64,000 nucleotides of DNA from Pseudomonadota bacterium (lineage in GTDB: Bacteria > Desulfobacterota > Desulfobacteria > Desulfobacterales > Desulfosarcinaceae). The notes under the pieces were generated by a model. It was not told the origin of the DNA, did not search any database, and saw only the letters and a program-made list of their open reading frames with translations. Below, one piece after another: positions 8,354 to 18,486 of this stretch. The translations under genes were made by a program, and so were the position numbers. The stretch covers positions 1-64,000 of the forward strand of contig JAEYRZ010000012.1 in the NCBI GenBank assembly GCA_023435265.1, given 5' to 3'. The number at the start of each line of letters is the position of its first letter. The first letter of the stretch is position 1.

Positions 8354-9936
8354 ACAGCGAAGCAAAAAAATGGGGCGGCCGGTTGGCCGCGCCGATCGGC
8401 TGGGTTCTGCTCATCGCGCTCGGCATCCGAATCTATGCCGCCCTGACCACGCATATCGTCAACCCGGACGGCATTCTGTACATTCACCAGGCGCGTGCGC
8501 TTTTTTATCATCAATGGCAGGAAATCACCGCCTGCGGCATGCACTATTTTTCGATTCTGCCTCCCTTGATCGCCGGTGCTTTCGCCTTGTGCCGGGACTG
8601 GGAAGCGGCCGGGCGCATCGTATCCGTACTTTTCGGTTTCGGGGCCTTGATCCCGCTCTACTTTATCGTTCGGCGGTTCTTCACTGAATCCGTGGCGGCG
8701 CTCGTTCTGTTGATTTTCGCGCTGATCCCTGCTTTGGCGGGCCGCAGCGCGGACATCATCCGCGATCCGGTGTACTGGTTTTTCCTGGCTTCCGGCCTGC
8801 TGTTATTCACCCGCCATCTGGACGCACCACATACCGGCCGCCTGGGCCTCAACCTGCCGCTGGCCGCCGTTTTAATGCTGATCGCCGGCTGGGCCCGCAT
8901 CGAAGCCGTCGTCTTCATCCTGCTTTCGGCCGGATATCTGCTCGTTTTCCAGAAGAACCGCCGCGTGCGCGATACGCTCTCTTTTCTGAGCCCCATGATC
9001 GTGATCGCCGCCGCCGGGCTGATCACGCTGGCCCTGCTGGAGGGGAACTGGGCGAAACTCCTGCGGCTGGACAAGATCGCCCGCGAGCTTCTCGAACTCG
9101 AGTCCAACTACCAGGGGGTCCGGGCCGGAGTTCAAGAACTGGCGCAGGGGCAAAGCGGTGCCCTGCGCCAATTCCTCAGGCAGGCCGGGGACTTCGTCTG
9201 GATCGTGCCGTTCGGACCGCTGCTGGACAGCCTTTTCGAGAAGTTCTTCTACCCCTACGTGCTCATTTTCTTCGCCGGGTTCGCCGGTTTGCGGGCCCGG
9301 CTCGAAAACGACCTTCGCGCCCGCTATTTTCTGCTCCTGTGCGCGGGCGCTTTTTTGATGCTGTACCTGCACCTGTTGAATACCTGGATGATGTTCGACC
9401 GGTTCCTGGCCAACCTGATCCTGCCTGCGGTTGTCGTCGTGGGCTACGGTTGCGAGAACATCCTGCGGTTTTTCCGGAAGCGGACCGCCTTCAGGCCCGG
9501 CGCGCTCATGATTGTTTTCGCGATCGTGGTCCTGGCGTTCGGACTGGGCAAAAACCTCCGGCCGCGATATGCAGAGAAGATCGTGTTCCGAGAGATCGCC
9601 CGGCAGATCGTTCAGGACAAGACCCTCGGCAGGCTGGCGCGCATCGCCGCGGCGCCGTCGAATGCCTATGAGTGGGTTTTCTTCTATGCCAACCAGGATG
9701 TCGCCGGTGCGCCCTGCTCCAGGGCGAACAGAGCTGAAATCATGGAAGACTACGCCCGATTCGTCGCCTACCTGAAAGCGGAGGAGGTCCGCTACGTGCT
9801 GTGGTCCGCAGAGACGCCTGCCCAGACCCGGTTCGACCTTCTGGCAATGCCTTTGCGGGAGGATTTCGATGTGATCAGCACCTGGCGCTACAACCGTTCG
9901 GAATCCTATACGCTGCTGGCCGTCAAAGCGAATTGA
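8350..9936 (+). CDS. polytopic membrane glycosyltransferase (ArnT/PMT-like, GT-C)
   Basis: About 528 residues with 10 or more hydrophobic segments. Near the N-terminus is the GT-C signature region NPDGILYIHQARALF (Asp in the first periplasmic loop), then repeated Leu/Ile/Ala-rich helices and a C-terminal soluble domain of about 120 residues. Such enzymes use polyprenyl-phosphate sugars on the periplasmic side, as ArnT does on lipid A. The open frame extends upstream to 7924, but that is an overprint of the methyltransferase; the ATG at 8350 overlaps its stop by 4 nt. It is the last gene of the plus-strand envelope block. Donor and acceptor are unknown. Confidence 0.75.
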   Translation: MNSEAKKWGGRLAAPIGWVLLIALGIRIYAALTTHIVNPDGILYIHQARALFYHQWQEITACGMHYFSILPPLIAGAFALCRDWEAAGRIVSVLFGFGALIPLYFIVRRFFTESVAALVLLIFALIPALAGRSADIIRDPVYWFFLASGLLLFTRHLDAPHTGRLGLNLPLAAVLMLIAGWARIEAVVFILLSAGYLLVFQKNRRVRDTLSFLSPMIVIAAAGLITLALLEGNWAKLLRLDKIARELLELESNYQGVRAGVQELAQGQSGALRQFLRQAGDFVWIVPFGPLLDSLFEKFFYPYVLIFFAGFAGLRARLENDLRARYFLLLCAGAFLMLYLHLLNTWMMFDRFLANLILPAVVVVGYGCENILRFFRKRTAFRPGALMIVFAIVVLAFGLGKNLRPRYAEKIVFREIARQIVQDKTLGRLARIAAAPSNAYEWVFFYANQDVAGAPCSRANRAEIMEDYARFVAYLKAEEVRYVLWSAETPAQTRFDLLAMPLREDFDVISTWRYNRSESYTLLAVKAN

Positions 9937-9997
9937 GACGCAATATCTACATTCGTCAAACGCGATATCTGAAATGCTCAAGTATATTGCCTTGTGC

Positions 9998-10037
9998 GCA
10001 CGGTGTGCCGGTGTATCCGGGCACACCTGTACCGTGC
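9998..10037. repeat. stem-loop between convergent genes
   Basis: GCACGGT (9998-10004) pairs with ACCGTGC (10031-10037), enclosing a second stem GTGTGCC/GGCACAC. No T-run follows on either strand, so it is not a textbook intrinsic terminator, but its place between two convergent genes suits transcript ending. Part of it (about 19 bases) recurs near 41187-41207. Confidence 0.5.
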
Positions 10038-10076
10038 CACCCAACCAAATTTGAACGTTCGAGATGACCGTATTGG

Positions 10077-11216
10077 TCAAAGCAGCAGAAATTCCTCCAT
10101 CAGCCGGTCCGTAATTCGATCGTCGTCCAGAGCGGCGGCGTGCGCTCTCAGTTCGTCAGGGGTCCGGCGGGGCGACGCAATCAATTCAAGCAGTTCGCGG
10201 AACCCCTGCCTCACCACGGCTTCGGTCATCGGAGTTTTCAGAAGAATCCCGTTCTCGCCGTGCTGAACCCAGTCCGCGTAACCGGTGGCATCGCTGACCA
10301 GCACCGGGATGCCCATGGCGTGGCCCTCGGCGGCCGCTCCGCCGAAGGGGTCGTAATGGGACGGCAGCACCAGGGCCCTGCAAAACGAGGCGTAGCGCCA
10401 ACCCTGGGGCTGCGGCCCGAGAAAGTGGACGCGATGTGCGAGGGAGAGTTGTTCGGCAAGGCGGATGTACGCTTTGGGCGCCCCTTTGCCGACGACCACG
10501 AGATGATAGCGTTCGGGCAGAACGCCCAATCCGCGGATCGCGACTTCCAACCCTTTGCGCCCGAAGCCGCTTCCTAGAAAAAGCAGGCACGCCCATTCCG
10601 GTCGAATACCATGCCGCTGCCGGAGTTTTTCCCCCTCCTGCCGCCGGCGCCGATAGACATCTTCCATCTCGCGCCAGCGGATCCCGCTGTGAATGACGGT
10701 CAAAAGATGCTCGGGAACCGAGTATTCGGCCTGAATATTCTCTTTCACCATCTGCGAATTGCAGCGCACTTTTTTGAGCAGCGGATTTTCGAACCCTTTT
10801 CTTTCCAGGTAGAGGATGTACTTGTGAAACGGACTGAAGCGCCGGAGAAGCCGGGAAACACTTCCGGAGGAACGGTTCTTGATCTCCAGAAACGTTTTGT
10901 GGGTGCCGCCGCCGGCATGCAGATGGGAAAACAGCACGACCTTATCTAGTGAAAAAACGGCATCGTATTCCACATTGCGCAGGTGCCGCGTCACCGCATG
11001 ATTGAAGGACCAGGCCTGCAGCAGGCGATGCGTATGAAAGAGGCCCAGCGGAACGACGGTCAGCCCGGGATGACGCAGCGGCCACTCCTGATGGGGCATG
11101 GTGAGGATCGTGACCTGGATATTGCGGTCCAGCAGTCCCCTGGCGGTCCCCAGGGCGACGCGTTCGGCACCGCCGAAAGGCGAATAGGTGCTTCGCACAA
11201 GTGCTATTTTTTTCAA
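10077..11216 (-). CDS. glycosyltransferase family 4 (WaaG-like)
   Basis: About 379 residues from a TTG start at 11216. The frame also opens at ATG 11261, but that ATG has no Shine-Dalgarno sequence, whereas GGAG sits about 9 nt before the TTG and the protein then begins at the family-typical KKIALVRSTYSPFGGAE. The GT-B fold shows FLGSGFGRKG (donor domain start), VVVGKG, FLGPQPQG and the EX7E region SHYDPFGGAAAEGHAMGIPVL. This is the pattern of LPS core glucosyltransferase I (WaaG) relatives. It is the last gene in the galE-lpxK-waaA minus-strand group, supporting a core role. WaaG itself is probable, not certain. Confidence 0.8.
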   Translation of the reverse strand: MKKIALVRSTYSPFGGAERVALGTARGLLDRNIQVTILTMPHQEWPLRHPGLTVVPLGLFHTHRLLQAWSFNHAVTRHLRNVEYDAVFSLDKVVLFSHLHAGGGTHKTFLEIKNRSSGSVSRLLRRFSPFHKYILYLERKGFENPLLKKVRCNSQMVKENIQAEYSVPEHLLTVIHSGIRWREMEDVYRRRRQEGEKLRQRHGIRPEWACLLFLGSGFGRKGLEVAIRGLGVLPERYHLVVVGKGAPKAYIRLAEQLSLAHRVHFLGPQPQGWRYASFCRALVLPSHYDPFGGAAAEGHAMGIPVLVSDATGYADWVQHGENGILLKTPMTEAVVRQGFRELLELIASPRRTPDELRAHAAALDDDRITDRLMEEFLLL

Positions 11217-11282
11217 GACGCGGTCTCCGAATGCTGCGTGCCGACATGAACTTACGAACAACGCCGCCTTCCGCGACAGCCT

Positions 11283-12275
11283 TCAATGGTTGCCGGTGTG
11301 CCACTTCCATGCGCTTTCGATCATCGTCTCGAGCGCTTCGTACCGGGGCTGCCAGTTCAATCGGCTGCGAATCCTGGAGGAGTCCGCAACCAGCACGGCG
11401 GGGTCGCCGGGGCGCCGTTCGCAATCCAGGGAATGGATGGGGCGGCCGCTCACTTTGGCGGCCAGTTCGATCACCTGCCGGACAGAGTGGCCGGTGTTGT
11501 TGCCCAGGTTGAACACATCGCTTCCATGGCCGTCTTCGAGCGCCGCGAGGGCCAGCAGATGCGCCTGCGCCAGATCGTTCACATGCACGTAGTCGCGAAT
11601 GCAGGTGCCGTCGGGCGTGGGATAATCACACCCATAGACCTTTATCGGCTGTGCGGTCTGAGCGCAGCGAAGCACGAGCGGAATCAGATGCGTTTCCGGA
11701 TCGTGCAGTTCACCGATGCGCCCCGAGGCGTCCGCCCCGGCGGCATTGAAATATCTCAAGCAGATGGAACGCAGCCCGTAAGCCGTCCCGCAGTCGGCGA
11801 GCAACCCTTCGATGCAGAGTTTGGTCTTTCCGTACGGATTGGTCGGACGGCAGTTCTGCGTTTCGCGGATCGGGACGCGGTCGGGCTCGCCGTACACGGC
11901 GGCGGAGGAGGAGAAGATCAATTTGCGGATCTTGTGCCGGCGCAGGGCTTCCAGCAGGGCGATCGTTTCGGCGACATTGTTCTGATAGTAGGGCAGCGGC
12001 GAACGAACCGATTCGCCGACGATCGAACAGGCGGCGAAATGCATGACGCTGTCGACCGGATTGGCCTCCAGGATGCGGTCCAGCAGCCCGCCGTCTCCCA
12101 TTTTGCCTTGAATCCACTGCCCCCCGGTGACGAGCTTGCGGTGACCCGTCGACAAGTCGTCCAACACGAGCACCCGGTACCCCTCGGCGCAAAGCGCTTT
12201 GACCATGTGACTGCCGATATAGCCCGCTCCGCCGACCACCAGAACCGCTTTCCGTCTGATCGTCATTTCACCCAT
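11283..12275 (-). CDS. galE: UDP-glucose 4-epimerase
   Basis: A 330-residue extended short-chain dehydrogenase. It has the NAD-binding GGAGYIGSH near the N-terminus, the catalytic Ser region FSSSAAVYGEP, the catalytic YxxxK in NPYGKTK, and the GalE-specific RYFNAAGAD and TPDGTCIRDYVHVNDLAQAH. It interconverts UDP-glucose and UDP-galactose for the glycosyltransferases around it. The start ATG at 12275 overlaps the lpxK stop; a second in-frame ATG at 12266 would give a protein starting MTIRRK. The length matches the family. Confidence 0.93.
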   Translation of the reverse strand: MGEMTIRRKAVLVVGGAGYIGSHMVKALCAEGYRVLVLDDLSTGHRKLVTGGQWIQGKMGDGGLLDRILEANPVDSVMHFAACSIVGESVRSPLPYYQNNVAETIALLEALRRHKIRKLIFSSSAAVYGEPDRVPIRETQNCRPTNPYGKTKLCIEGLLADCGTAYGLRSICLRYFNAAGADASGRIGELHDPETHLIPLVLRCAQTAQPIKVYGCDYPTPDGTCIRDYVHVNDLAQAHLLALAALEDGHGSDVFNLGNNTGHSVRQVIELAAKVSGRPIHSLDCERRPGDPAVLVADSSRIRSRLNWQPRYEALETMIESAWKWHTGNH

Positions 12276-13419
12276 CCGTTTTCAGAAGCTCGGCGATCCG
12301 TCCGCCGATATAATCCCGCCACGGTGTCGTACCGCCCGTGATGTCTACGGCGACCCCCATCACGATCAGAGGCAGGGAAAACCGCGTGTCTTCTGGAATT
12401 CGAACGAAATCCTTCTCGGTCGTGATCACGGCCCCAGCCCCGGCGCGTTGGGCCGCGGCCTCGATCCGGTGCATATCCTCCGGCCGGTAGGCGTGATGAT
12501 CGTCGAATTCCAGGCTCTGCCGCAGATGGATTCCCCGTGCGCGGATCGAACCGTGAAATAGGTCGTTGCGGGCCAGACCCGAAAAAGCCACCATGTTCCT
12601 CGAAAACAACGCTTCGCCGTCCGCAAGGGGGCGGATGGCGTGCATCGCGCCGCCGCAAATGCAAGCGGCCGGCACCACGCCGCGCACCAGCGGCCGGTGT
12701 TCTGCAAGAAACACCGGGCGCGGACGAACCGCATGACACAGTTTTTCGTAATAGGCGGGGGGCCCTGCGGCGCGCGTCAGGACAACGGCGTCGGCCCGCA
12801 GCAGTGCGCCCGGCGGTTCGCGCAGGGAGCCCCGCGGCAGGGGGTAGGTGTTGCCGAAAGGCTGGCCGGCGTCCAGCAGCAGCAGGTTCAGATCGCGATG
12901 CAGCTTCAGATGCTGAAAACCGTCGTCCAGCAGCAGCACATCGGGTTCGAAGCGCGCGATCGCCGTACGCCCCGCGAGGTACCGGTCGCGCCCGACCACC
13001 ACGGGTATGGTGCCGAGCAGAGAGGCCATCAGGAAGGGTTCGTCCCCGGCGCGGCGGGCATCGGCCAGAAGGCTGCGGCCGTCGCCGACGACCAGCGCCG
13101 CCGAATCGTAGCATCCTTTGTATCCCCGGCTGACGATGACCGGCTTATGGCCCAGCGCTTCGATCATCTGCGCCAGCTGCATGGTCAGGGGCGTTTTGCC
13201 GGTCCCGCCGGTGGTCAAGTTGCCGACCGAGATCACCGGGCGCGGCAGCCGCAGCCTGGGGCGCCACCCTCTGGAATATGAGGCCGCCCGGATGCGGGCC
13301 GCGCCGGCGTACAGGATCGATCCGGCCCACAGCAGCGTGGCAAGTGAAAAGAAGCGCTGCGGGCCGCGCCCCGTCATGATCCGGCGAACGTCGGCGCGCA
13401 GACGGGTTGTCATCGACAT
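12268..13419 (-). CDS. lpxK: tetraacyldisaccharide 4'-kinase
   Basis: A 383-residue membrane-associated kinase that phosphorylates the 4' position of the lipid A disaccharide. The N-terminal hydrophobic stretch FSLATLLWAGSILYAGA is the interfacial helix; the P-loop is GNLTTGGTGKTP, and VSRGYKG and DVLLLDDGFQHLKLHRDLN are the other LpxK signatures. It overlaps waaA upstream (10 nt) and galE downstream (8 nt), so the three are one transcript. The substrate comes from LpxB, encoded in the other lipid A cluster about 13 kb away. Confidence 0.93.
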   Translation of the reverse strand: MSMTTRLRADVRRIMTGRGPQRFFSLATLLWAGSILYAGAARIRAASYSRGWRPRLRLPRPVISVGNLTTGGTGKTPLTMQLAQMIEALGHKPVIVSRGYKGCYDSAALVVGDGRSLLADARRAGDEPFLMASLLGTIPVVVGRDRYLAGRTAIARFEPDVLLLDDGFQHLKLHRDLNLLLLDAGQPFGNTYPLPRGSLREPPGALLRADAVVLTRAAGPPAYYEKLCHAVRPRPVFLAEHRPLVRGVVPAACICGGAMHAIRPLADGEALFSRNMVAFSGLARNDLFHGSIRARGIHLRQSLEFDDHHAYRPEDMHRIEAAAQRAGAGAVITTEKDFVRIPEDTRFSLPLIVMGVAVDITGGTTPWRDYIGGRIAELLKTDG

Positions 13420-14747
13420 CCGCGATTCCCTTTCTCGACTGCGGTGCCCAGTCCGAAAAAAGCCAGCGTTCGCCGCGCGGCGCCCTCGTGCGCCTCAAAA
13501 ACGGCCTTTGCCCTGCGGCCCATGGACGCGACGGCTTCCCGGTCGGCCAGCAAACGAATCAACGCTGCTGAAAAAGATGCCGCGTCCGCTACCGGGATTG
13601 CGCCGCCGGATTCCAGCAGCCATTGCGCAATGGAAGCGAAGTCCCGCATATCGGGGCCGAAAAGGACGGCTTTGCCCCAGGCGGCCGGTTCGAGCGGATT
13701 GTGCCCGCCGCTTCTCACCAGGCTGCCGCCCACAAAAGCGACATCCGCCAATCCATAAAGTGTTTTGAGGACACCGAAACGGTCGATCACGACCACATCC
13801 GCAGGTGCCGGTTCCATTTCCGCTCCCAGGAGTTGCGCGCTGAATCCCCGGCGGGCGGCCAAAAGAACGATCTCACCCGCGCGCGACGGATCGCGCGGCG
13901 CAACGAGGAGCCGGCACCGCACCCCGCCGCGGAGCGCCCGCATGACCGCCTCGAGGACCACCGCCTCCTCGCCCGGATGCGTGCTGCCGGCCACGAGCAC
14001 ACGCGCGTCGGCCGCGATCCGCAGCCGGTCGCGCCAGCGGCCGAGGGCATGCGGGTCGGGCGCCTGATCCGCTGCATCGAATTTCAGGTTGCCGGCGATG
14101 CCCAGTCTTCCGTCGGCGATCCCCAACTGCAGGAAGCGCCGGCGGTCACGCTCGGACTGCACCGCGATCTTGTTCAAGGTCCCGTAAAGAGCGGCCGCTG
14201 CGGGGCGAAAGCGCCGCCAGGCGGCAAAGGTTCTGTCGGAGAGGCGCACGTTGGCCAGATAGACCGGCACCCGGCGGCGACGCATCTCGTAGAGGAAATT
14301 GGGCCAGAGATCGGTTTCGACGATGATCACCGCGCAGGGTGCGATCTTGTCGGCCATCCGGCGGACGGCACCCATCCAGTCGAATGGAAAGTAGCAGAGT
14401 TCATACCCCGCCAGGAGTCGGGCGGCGGCATTGAAGCCGGTGAAGGTCGAACAGCTGACCACGATGCGATCGAAACGCCCGGCATCGCGCAGCGCTTCCG
14501 CCAGCGGCCGTGCGGCAGCCACTTCCCCGACCGAGAGGGCGTGAATCCAGATGGTCCGCAAGTCCCGGGAATTTTGTCGTCTTTCCCACGCATAGGTCCA
14601 GTGTGCCGCGCGCTGACGCACGATGCCGCGCCACTTGGGGGTGGTCAGGATCAGGGGCACGAGCAGCGGCGCGCCGATCAGGACGAGCAGGCTCAGCAGC
14701 GTGTTGTAAGCGATCAGCAGACCATGCATCCGGCGCAATCCATTCAT
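13410..14747 (-). CDS. waaA: 3-deoxy-D-manno-octulosonic acid (Kdo) transferase
   Basis: A 445-residue GT30 enzyme that attaches Kdo to lipid IVA at the inner membrane. The N-terminal anchor LIAYNTLLSLLVLIGAPLLVPLI is followed by IWIHALSVGEVAAARPL (WaaA: HxxSVGE with the catalytic Glu) and YFPFDW; the C-terminal domain has AGSTHPGEE, VGGSLVRSGGHNPLEPAAWGKAVLFGP. It is the first gene of the waaA-lpxK-galE-GT4 group and diverges from lysS across a 237-nt gap. It could be mono- or bifunctional; sequence alone does not say. Confidence 0.93.
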   Translation of the reverse strand: MNGLRRMHGLLIAYNTLLSLLVLIGAPLLVPLILTTPKWRGIVRQRAAHWTYAWERRQNSRDLRTIWIHALSVGEVAAARPLAEALRDAGRFDRIVVSCSTFTGFNAAARLLAGYELCYFPFDWMGAVRRMADKIAPCAVIIVETDLWPNFLYEMRRRRVPVYLANVRLSDRTFAAWRRFRPAAAALYGTLNKIAVQSERDRRRFLQLGIADGRLGIAGNLKFDAADQAPDPHALGRWRDRLRIAADARVLVAGSTHPGEEAVVLEAVMRALRGGVRCRLLVAPRDPSRAGEIVLLAARRGFSAQLLGAEMEPAPADVVVIDRFGVLKTLYGLADVAFVGGSLVRSGGHNPLEPAAWGKAVLFGPDMRDFASIAQWLLESGGAIPVADAASFSAALIRLLADREAVASMGRRAKAVFEAHEGAARRTLAFFGLGTAVEKGNRGCR

Positions 14748-14855
14748 TCCGTTTCAGGCCATTTATGGCACTGCCGCAAAAAAGTAAAGGATGTGTCGTC
14801 GAAGCCGCCAAACGCCGACGGGGAGCGGCAGGCGGGCCGCCGGCCAAACTTGACC

Positions 14856-14884
14856 TTGACACAAGTTGGCAAATAGGTTAGCAA
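14856..14884 (+). promoter_or_regulatory. lysS: candidate sigma-70-type promoter for lysS
   Basis: TTGACA at 14856-14861, a 17-bp spacer, then TAGCAA at 14879-14884. The -35 is perfect and the -10 weak (3 of 6). It lies about 100 nt upstream of the lysS ATG in the divergent waaA-lysS gap. Confidence 0.3.
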
Positions 14885-14984
14885 AATTCCATTTTTGCGC
14901 GTCGTTTATGGATTTTCGCAACGGGTGCGATGCCGGATCCTTGATGCATCGAGCAACCCGTTTTCTACGTAAGGGCGATCTGAA

Positions 14985-16469
14985 ATGCAGACTGACAAAC
15001 CAGACGATCTGCTGGGCGGGCGCAGGCAGAAAATCGAGGAACTGCGGCAAGGCAGCATCAACCCGTTCCCCAACGGATATGTCGTCGAACATACCATCTC
15101 CGCAGTCAAGGCGGTCATCGAGAACGCGCCCCAGGCGGTCGATCCGTCGGCCCGCTACACGCTCGCCGGCCGCATGCTGGCGGCGAACAGCTTCGGCAAA
15201 TCGGCGTTTATCCGCTTTCGCGACCGCACCGGCCAGATGCAGGCCTACATCCGCAAAGACAAACTGGGCGACGATGGCTACGCCTTGTTCAAGAAGCTCG
15301 ATATCGGCGATTTCATCGGACTTTCAGGGACGCTGTTCCAGACCAAAACCGGCGAATGGACGCTGCTGGCCGAGCGGTTGTCGCTGGTGTCGAAGGCCGT
15401 CCGTCCGCTTCCCGAAAAATTCCACGGCCTGAAGGATCCCGAGAAACGCTATCGGCGCCGCTATGTCGATCTGATCATGAATGCCGACGTGCGCCGCATT
15501 TTTACGCTGCGCAGCCGGATCGTGCAGGCGATCCGCACTTTTTTCCTGGAACGCGACTTCCTGGAAGTCGAAACGCCCATGATGCAGCCGATCCCCGGCG
15601 GGGCCGAGGCAACGCCCTTTGTGACCCACCACAATGCGCTCGACATGGACCTGTACTTGCGCATCGCACCGGAATTGTATCTCAAACGGCTGGTGGTGGG
15701 CGGTTTCGAACGCGTATTCGAAATCAACCGCAATTTCCGCAACGAAGGCGTTTCCACCCAGCATAATCCGGAATTCACGATGCTGGAATTTTATCAGTCC
15801 TATGCCACCTTCGAAGATCTGATGGCGCTGACCGAAACCCTTTTCGAAGCCGTGGCCGTGGAGGTCCTGGGGCAGGATACGATCGTCTACCAGGGGCATT
15901 CCATCTCGTTGCGCAAGCCCTGGCGGCGCATGACGCTCGCCCAGTCCCTGCAGGAACTCGGAGGCGTCGACAGCCGCCTGCTGAGCGACAAGCAGGCGCT
16001 GATCGAGCTTGCCGCGGCAAAAGGCATCCAGTTGACCAAAACCCAGCGACTGGGCAAAGTCATCACCAAACTGTTCGATGTCCTGGTGGAGCCTCAATTG
16101 ATTCAACCCACCTTTATCACGGGTTATCCGGTGGAGGTCTCGCCGCTTTCCAGGCGCAGCGATCAGGACCCGGAGGTGACCGAAAGGTTCGAATTGTTCA
16201 TCGCCGGATGCGAAATCGCCAACGGCTTTTCGGAGCTGAACGATCCGGAGGATCAGCGCGCCCGCTTCCTCCAGCAGGTTGAAGACCGGGAGGCGGGTGA
16301 TCAGGAGGCGCATTCGATGGATGAAGATTACATCGAAGCGCTGGAATACGGCATGCCCCCGACCGCGGGCGAAGGCATCGGCATCGACCGCCTGACGATG
16401 CTGCTCACGGATGCGCCGTCGATCCGCGAAGTGATCCTTTTTCCCCATATGAAGCCCAGGGCCAATTAG
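14985..16469 (+). CDS. lysS: lysine--tRNA ligase, class II
   Basis: A 494-residue cytoplasmic enzyme charging tRNA-Lys. The N-terminal OB fold spans roughly residues 55-160 (YTLAGRMLAANSFGKSAFIRFRD). The class II core has motif 1 around FFLERDFLEVETPMMQPIPGGA, motif 2 RNFRNEGVSTQHNPEFTMLEFY, and motif 3 GEGIGIDRLTMLLT. Length and motifs are standard. Only a short spacer separates it from lolC, a common arrangement that may give read-through into the lipoprotein and outer-membrane genes. Confidence 0.97.
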   Translation: MQTDKPDDLLGGRRQKIEELRQGSINPFPNGYVVEHTISAVKAVIENAPQAVDPSARYTLAGRMLAANSFGKSAFIRFRDRTGQMQAYIRKDKLGDDGYALFKKLDIGDFIGLSGTLFQTKTGEWTLLAERLSLVSKAVRPLPEKFHGLKDPEKRYRRRYVDLIMNADVRRIFTLRSRIVQAIRTFFLERDFLEVETPMMQPIPGGAEATPFVTHHNALDMDLYLRIAPELYLKRLVVGGFERVFEINRNFRNEGVSTQHNPEFTMLEFYQSYATFEDLMALTETLFEAVAVEVLGQDTIVYQGHSISLRKPWRRMTLAQSLQELGGVDSRLLSDKQALIELAAAKGIQLTKTQRLGKVITKLFDVLVEPQLIQPTFITGYPVEVSPLSRRSDQDPEVTERFELFIAGCEIANGFSELNDPEDQRARFLQQVEDREAGDQEAHSMDEDYIEALEYGMPPTAGEGIGIDRLTMLLTDAPSIREVILFPHMKPRAN

Positions 16470-16512
16470 GCGCCGGAGCGCGATGGGCCGGTGGTGGCGT
16501 GTTCGAGGGGCG

Positions 16513-17736
16513 ATGACGTTTGAATTATTCATAAGCCGGCGCTATTTCAAATCGAAACCCGGGCAAACCATTATCGCGCTGATCACCCTGCTTTCGATTA
16601 TCGGCATTTGCATCGGGGTGACCGCGCTGATCGTGGTCATCGCGGTGATGGCCGGCTTTGAAAGCGACCTGAAAACGCGCATCATGGGGATCGAACCGCA
16701 TGTGGTGATCGACCGCCCGCAGTCGCCGATCACCGATTATACGACCATCGTCCGGCGGGCCTCCGAAACCGACGGCGTGGTCGCCGCCTGGCCGCTGGTG
16801 GAGCTCCAGGCCATGCTGCGGGCCGATTCACGCGTCAGCGGCGCGCTGATCAAGGGCATCGATCCCCGCGCCGCGGAGATCGGATTGAACATGCGCAGCC
16901 TGGCCGCTTTGAAAACGCCGGAGCCGGCCCCGGATGCGCCGGGCCTGCCGCCGATCGTTCTGGGACGCGACCTCGCCCAGAGAATGGGTTTGTCGCCGGG
17001 CGACACGCTGCTGGTCGTCTCGCCCAAGGGCACTTTGGCGCCGATCGGATTTATTCCGTTCATGAAGCGCTTCGTGGTGGCCGATCTTTTCGAGACCGGG
17101 ATGTATGAATACGACGGCGGACTCGCGTTCATGAATCTGGAAGACGCACAGGTGCTTGCGCGTTCCAGGGACTCGGTGGATGCCATCGAGATGCGCGTCG
17201 GCCGCGTCTTCGAGGCCGCCGCCATCGGGCGCTCCGCTGTGGCCGGACTGGACGGCGCGTACCGCGTGCGCGACTGGGGACAGCTCAACAAGAATCTGTT
17301 TTCGGCGCTCAAGCTTGAAAAGGCGGCCATGTTCATCACGCTCACATTGATCATCCTGGTGGCGACCTTCAGCATCACCAGTTCCCTGGTCATGCTCGTC
17401 ATGGAAAAAACCAAAGACATCGCCGTGCTCAGGGCCCTGGGCGCACCGGCGCGATCCATCAAGCGCATTTTCATCCTCCAGGGCCTGTCGATCGGCGCCC
17501 TGGGCACCACGGCCGGCGTCGTGCTCGGAACCGCCCTGTGCCTGCTGCAGGAACGCTATCAACTGATCCGGCTGCCCGGGGACGTGTACTATATCACCGC
17601 CCTGCCGGTCGATTTGAATTTGGGCGATTTGTCGCTGGTCGCCGTTTCCGCCATGCTGATTTGTTTCGTGGCCACACTCTATCCGGCGCATCAAGCCGCG
17701 CGGCTCGATCCGGTGGAGGCGATCCGCTATGGTTGA
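16513..17736 (+). CDS. lolC: lipoprotein-releasing ABC transporter permease (LolC/LolE family)
   Basis: 407 residues from ATG 16513. The protein starts [18 protein letters not shown], the family-standard N-terminus; an upstream ATG at 16483 adds ten atypical residues. The topology is one N-terminal membrane helix ([28 protein letters not shown]), a large periplasmic domain of about 220 residues, and three C-terminal helices, ending in the FtsX-like [19 protein letters not shown]. With LolD it extracts mature lipoproteins from the inner membrane for LolA. No second permease gene is present, so it probably works as a homodimer, as LolF-type permeases are proposed to do. Confidence 0.93.
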   Translation: MTFELFISRRYFKSKPGQTIIALITLLSIIGICIGVTALIVVIAVMAGFESDLKTRIMGIEPHVVIDRPQSPITDYTTIVRRASETDGVVAAWPLVELQAMLRADSRVSGALIKGIDPRAAEIGLNMRSLAALKTPEPAPDAPGLPPIVLGRDLAQRMGLSPGDTLLVVSPKGTLAPIGFIPFMKRFVVADLFETGMYEYDGGLAFMNLEDAQVLARSRDSVDAIEMRVGRVFEAAAIGRSAVAGLDGAYRVRDWGQLNKNLFSALKLEKAAMFITLTLIILVATFSITSSLVMLVMEKTKDIAVLRALGAPARSIKRIFILQGLSIGALGTTAGVVLGTALCLLQERYQLIRLPGDVYYITALPVDLNLGDLSLVAVSAMLICFVATLYPAHQAARLDPVEAIRYG

Positions 17737-18448
17737 CACCTTCGCCGCGGCCGGAACCGCGCCGGCGGCCGGCAAGATCCTGCGTGCCGAGGGCCTGACC
17801 AAATGCTTCCAGGGGCCGCAGGCCGCCATCCAGATCCTCGACCGGCTCGATCTCGAGCTTGAAAGCGGCGAACGGCTGGCCATCGTCGGGGCTTCGGGAA
17901 TCGGCAAGTCGACCCTGCTGCACATCCTCGGCACGCTGGACCGCCCGGATGGGGGCGCACTCTACTTCGAGGGTGAGGACGTATTCCGGTTCGACGATCT
18001 CCAGCTGGCGCGATTCCGCAACCGAAATATGGGTTTTGTGTTCCAGTTCCATCACCTGCTGCCCGAATTCTCGGCACTGGAAAACACCATGCTGCCTGCA
18101 CTGATCCAGGGTATCGACCAGGCACGGGCTGCATCCATGGCCGAGTCGATTCTGACGCGGGTCGGACTGGCCGGGCGGCTGCACCAGAGAGCCACCGAAC
18201 TATCCGGCGGCGAACAGCAACGCGTGGCCCTCGCGCGCGCGCTGGTGCTGCGGCCGGCTTTGCTCCTGGCCGATGAACCCACCGGCAACCTGGACAAGAC
18301 CAACAGCCAGCAGGTGCATCGATTATTACTCGAACTGAACCGGGAATTGGGAATGGCCATGGTTGTGGTGACCCACAACATGGAATTGGCGGCCCTGATG
18401 AGCCGCCAGGCGACTATCGCCGAAGGCCGACTGGCTTATCTGAGCTGA
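17729..18448 (+). CDS. lolD: lipoprotein-releasing system ATP-binding protein
   Basis: A 239-residue ABC ATPase. It has Walker [10 protein letters not shown], the Q-loop region [18 protein letters not shown], signature [15 protein letters not shown], Walker [13 protein letters not shown] and the H-loop VVTHN. It overlaps lolC by 8 nt, so translation is coupled. The GNLD and [14 protein letters not shown] segments are typical of the LolD/MacB/FtsE branch, and the direct link to lolC makes LolD the best assignment. The N-terminal 15 residues ([11 protein letters not shown]) are extra relative to most LolD proteins; a later start is possible. Confidence 0.94.
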   Translation: MVDTFAAAGTAPAAGKILRAEGLTKCFQGPQAAIQILDRLDLELESGERLAIVGASGIGKSTLLHILGTLDRPDGGALYFEGEDVFRFDDLQLARFRNRNMGFVFQFHHLLPEFSALENTMLPALIQGIDQARAASMAESILTRVGLAGRLHQRATELSGGEQQRVALARALVLRPALLLADEPTGNLDKTNSQQVHRLLLELNRELGMAMVVVTHNMELAALMSRQATIAEGRLAYLS

Positions 18449-18486
18449 ACCGGAAATCGCGACCCCGTACCAATGCAGAGGCGAAA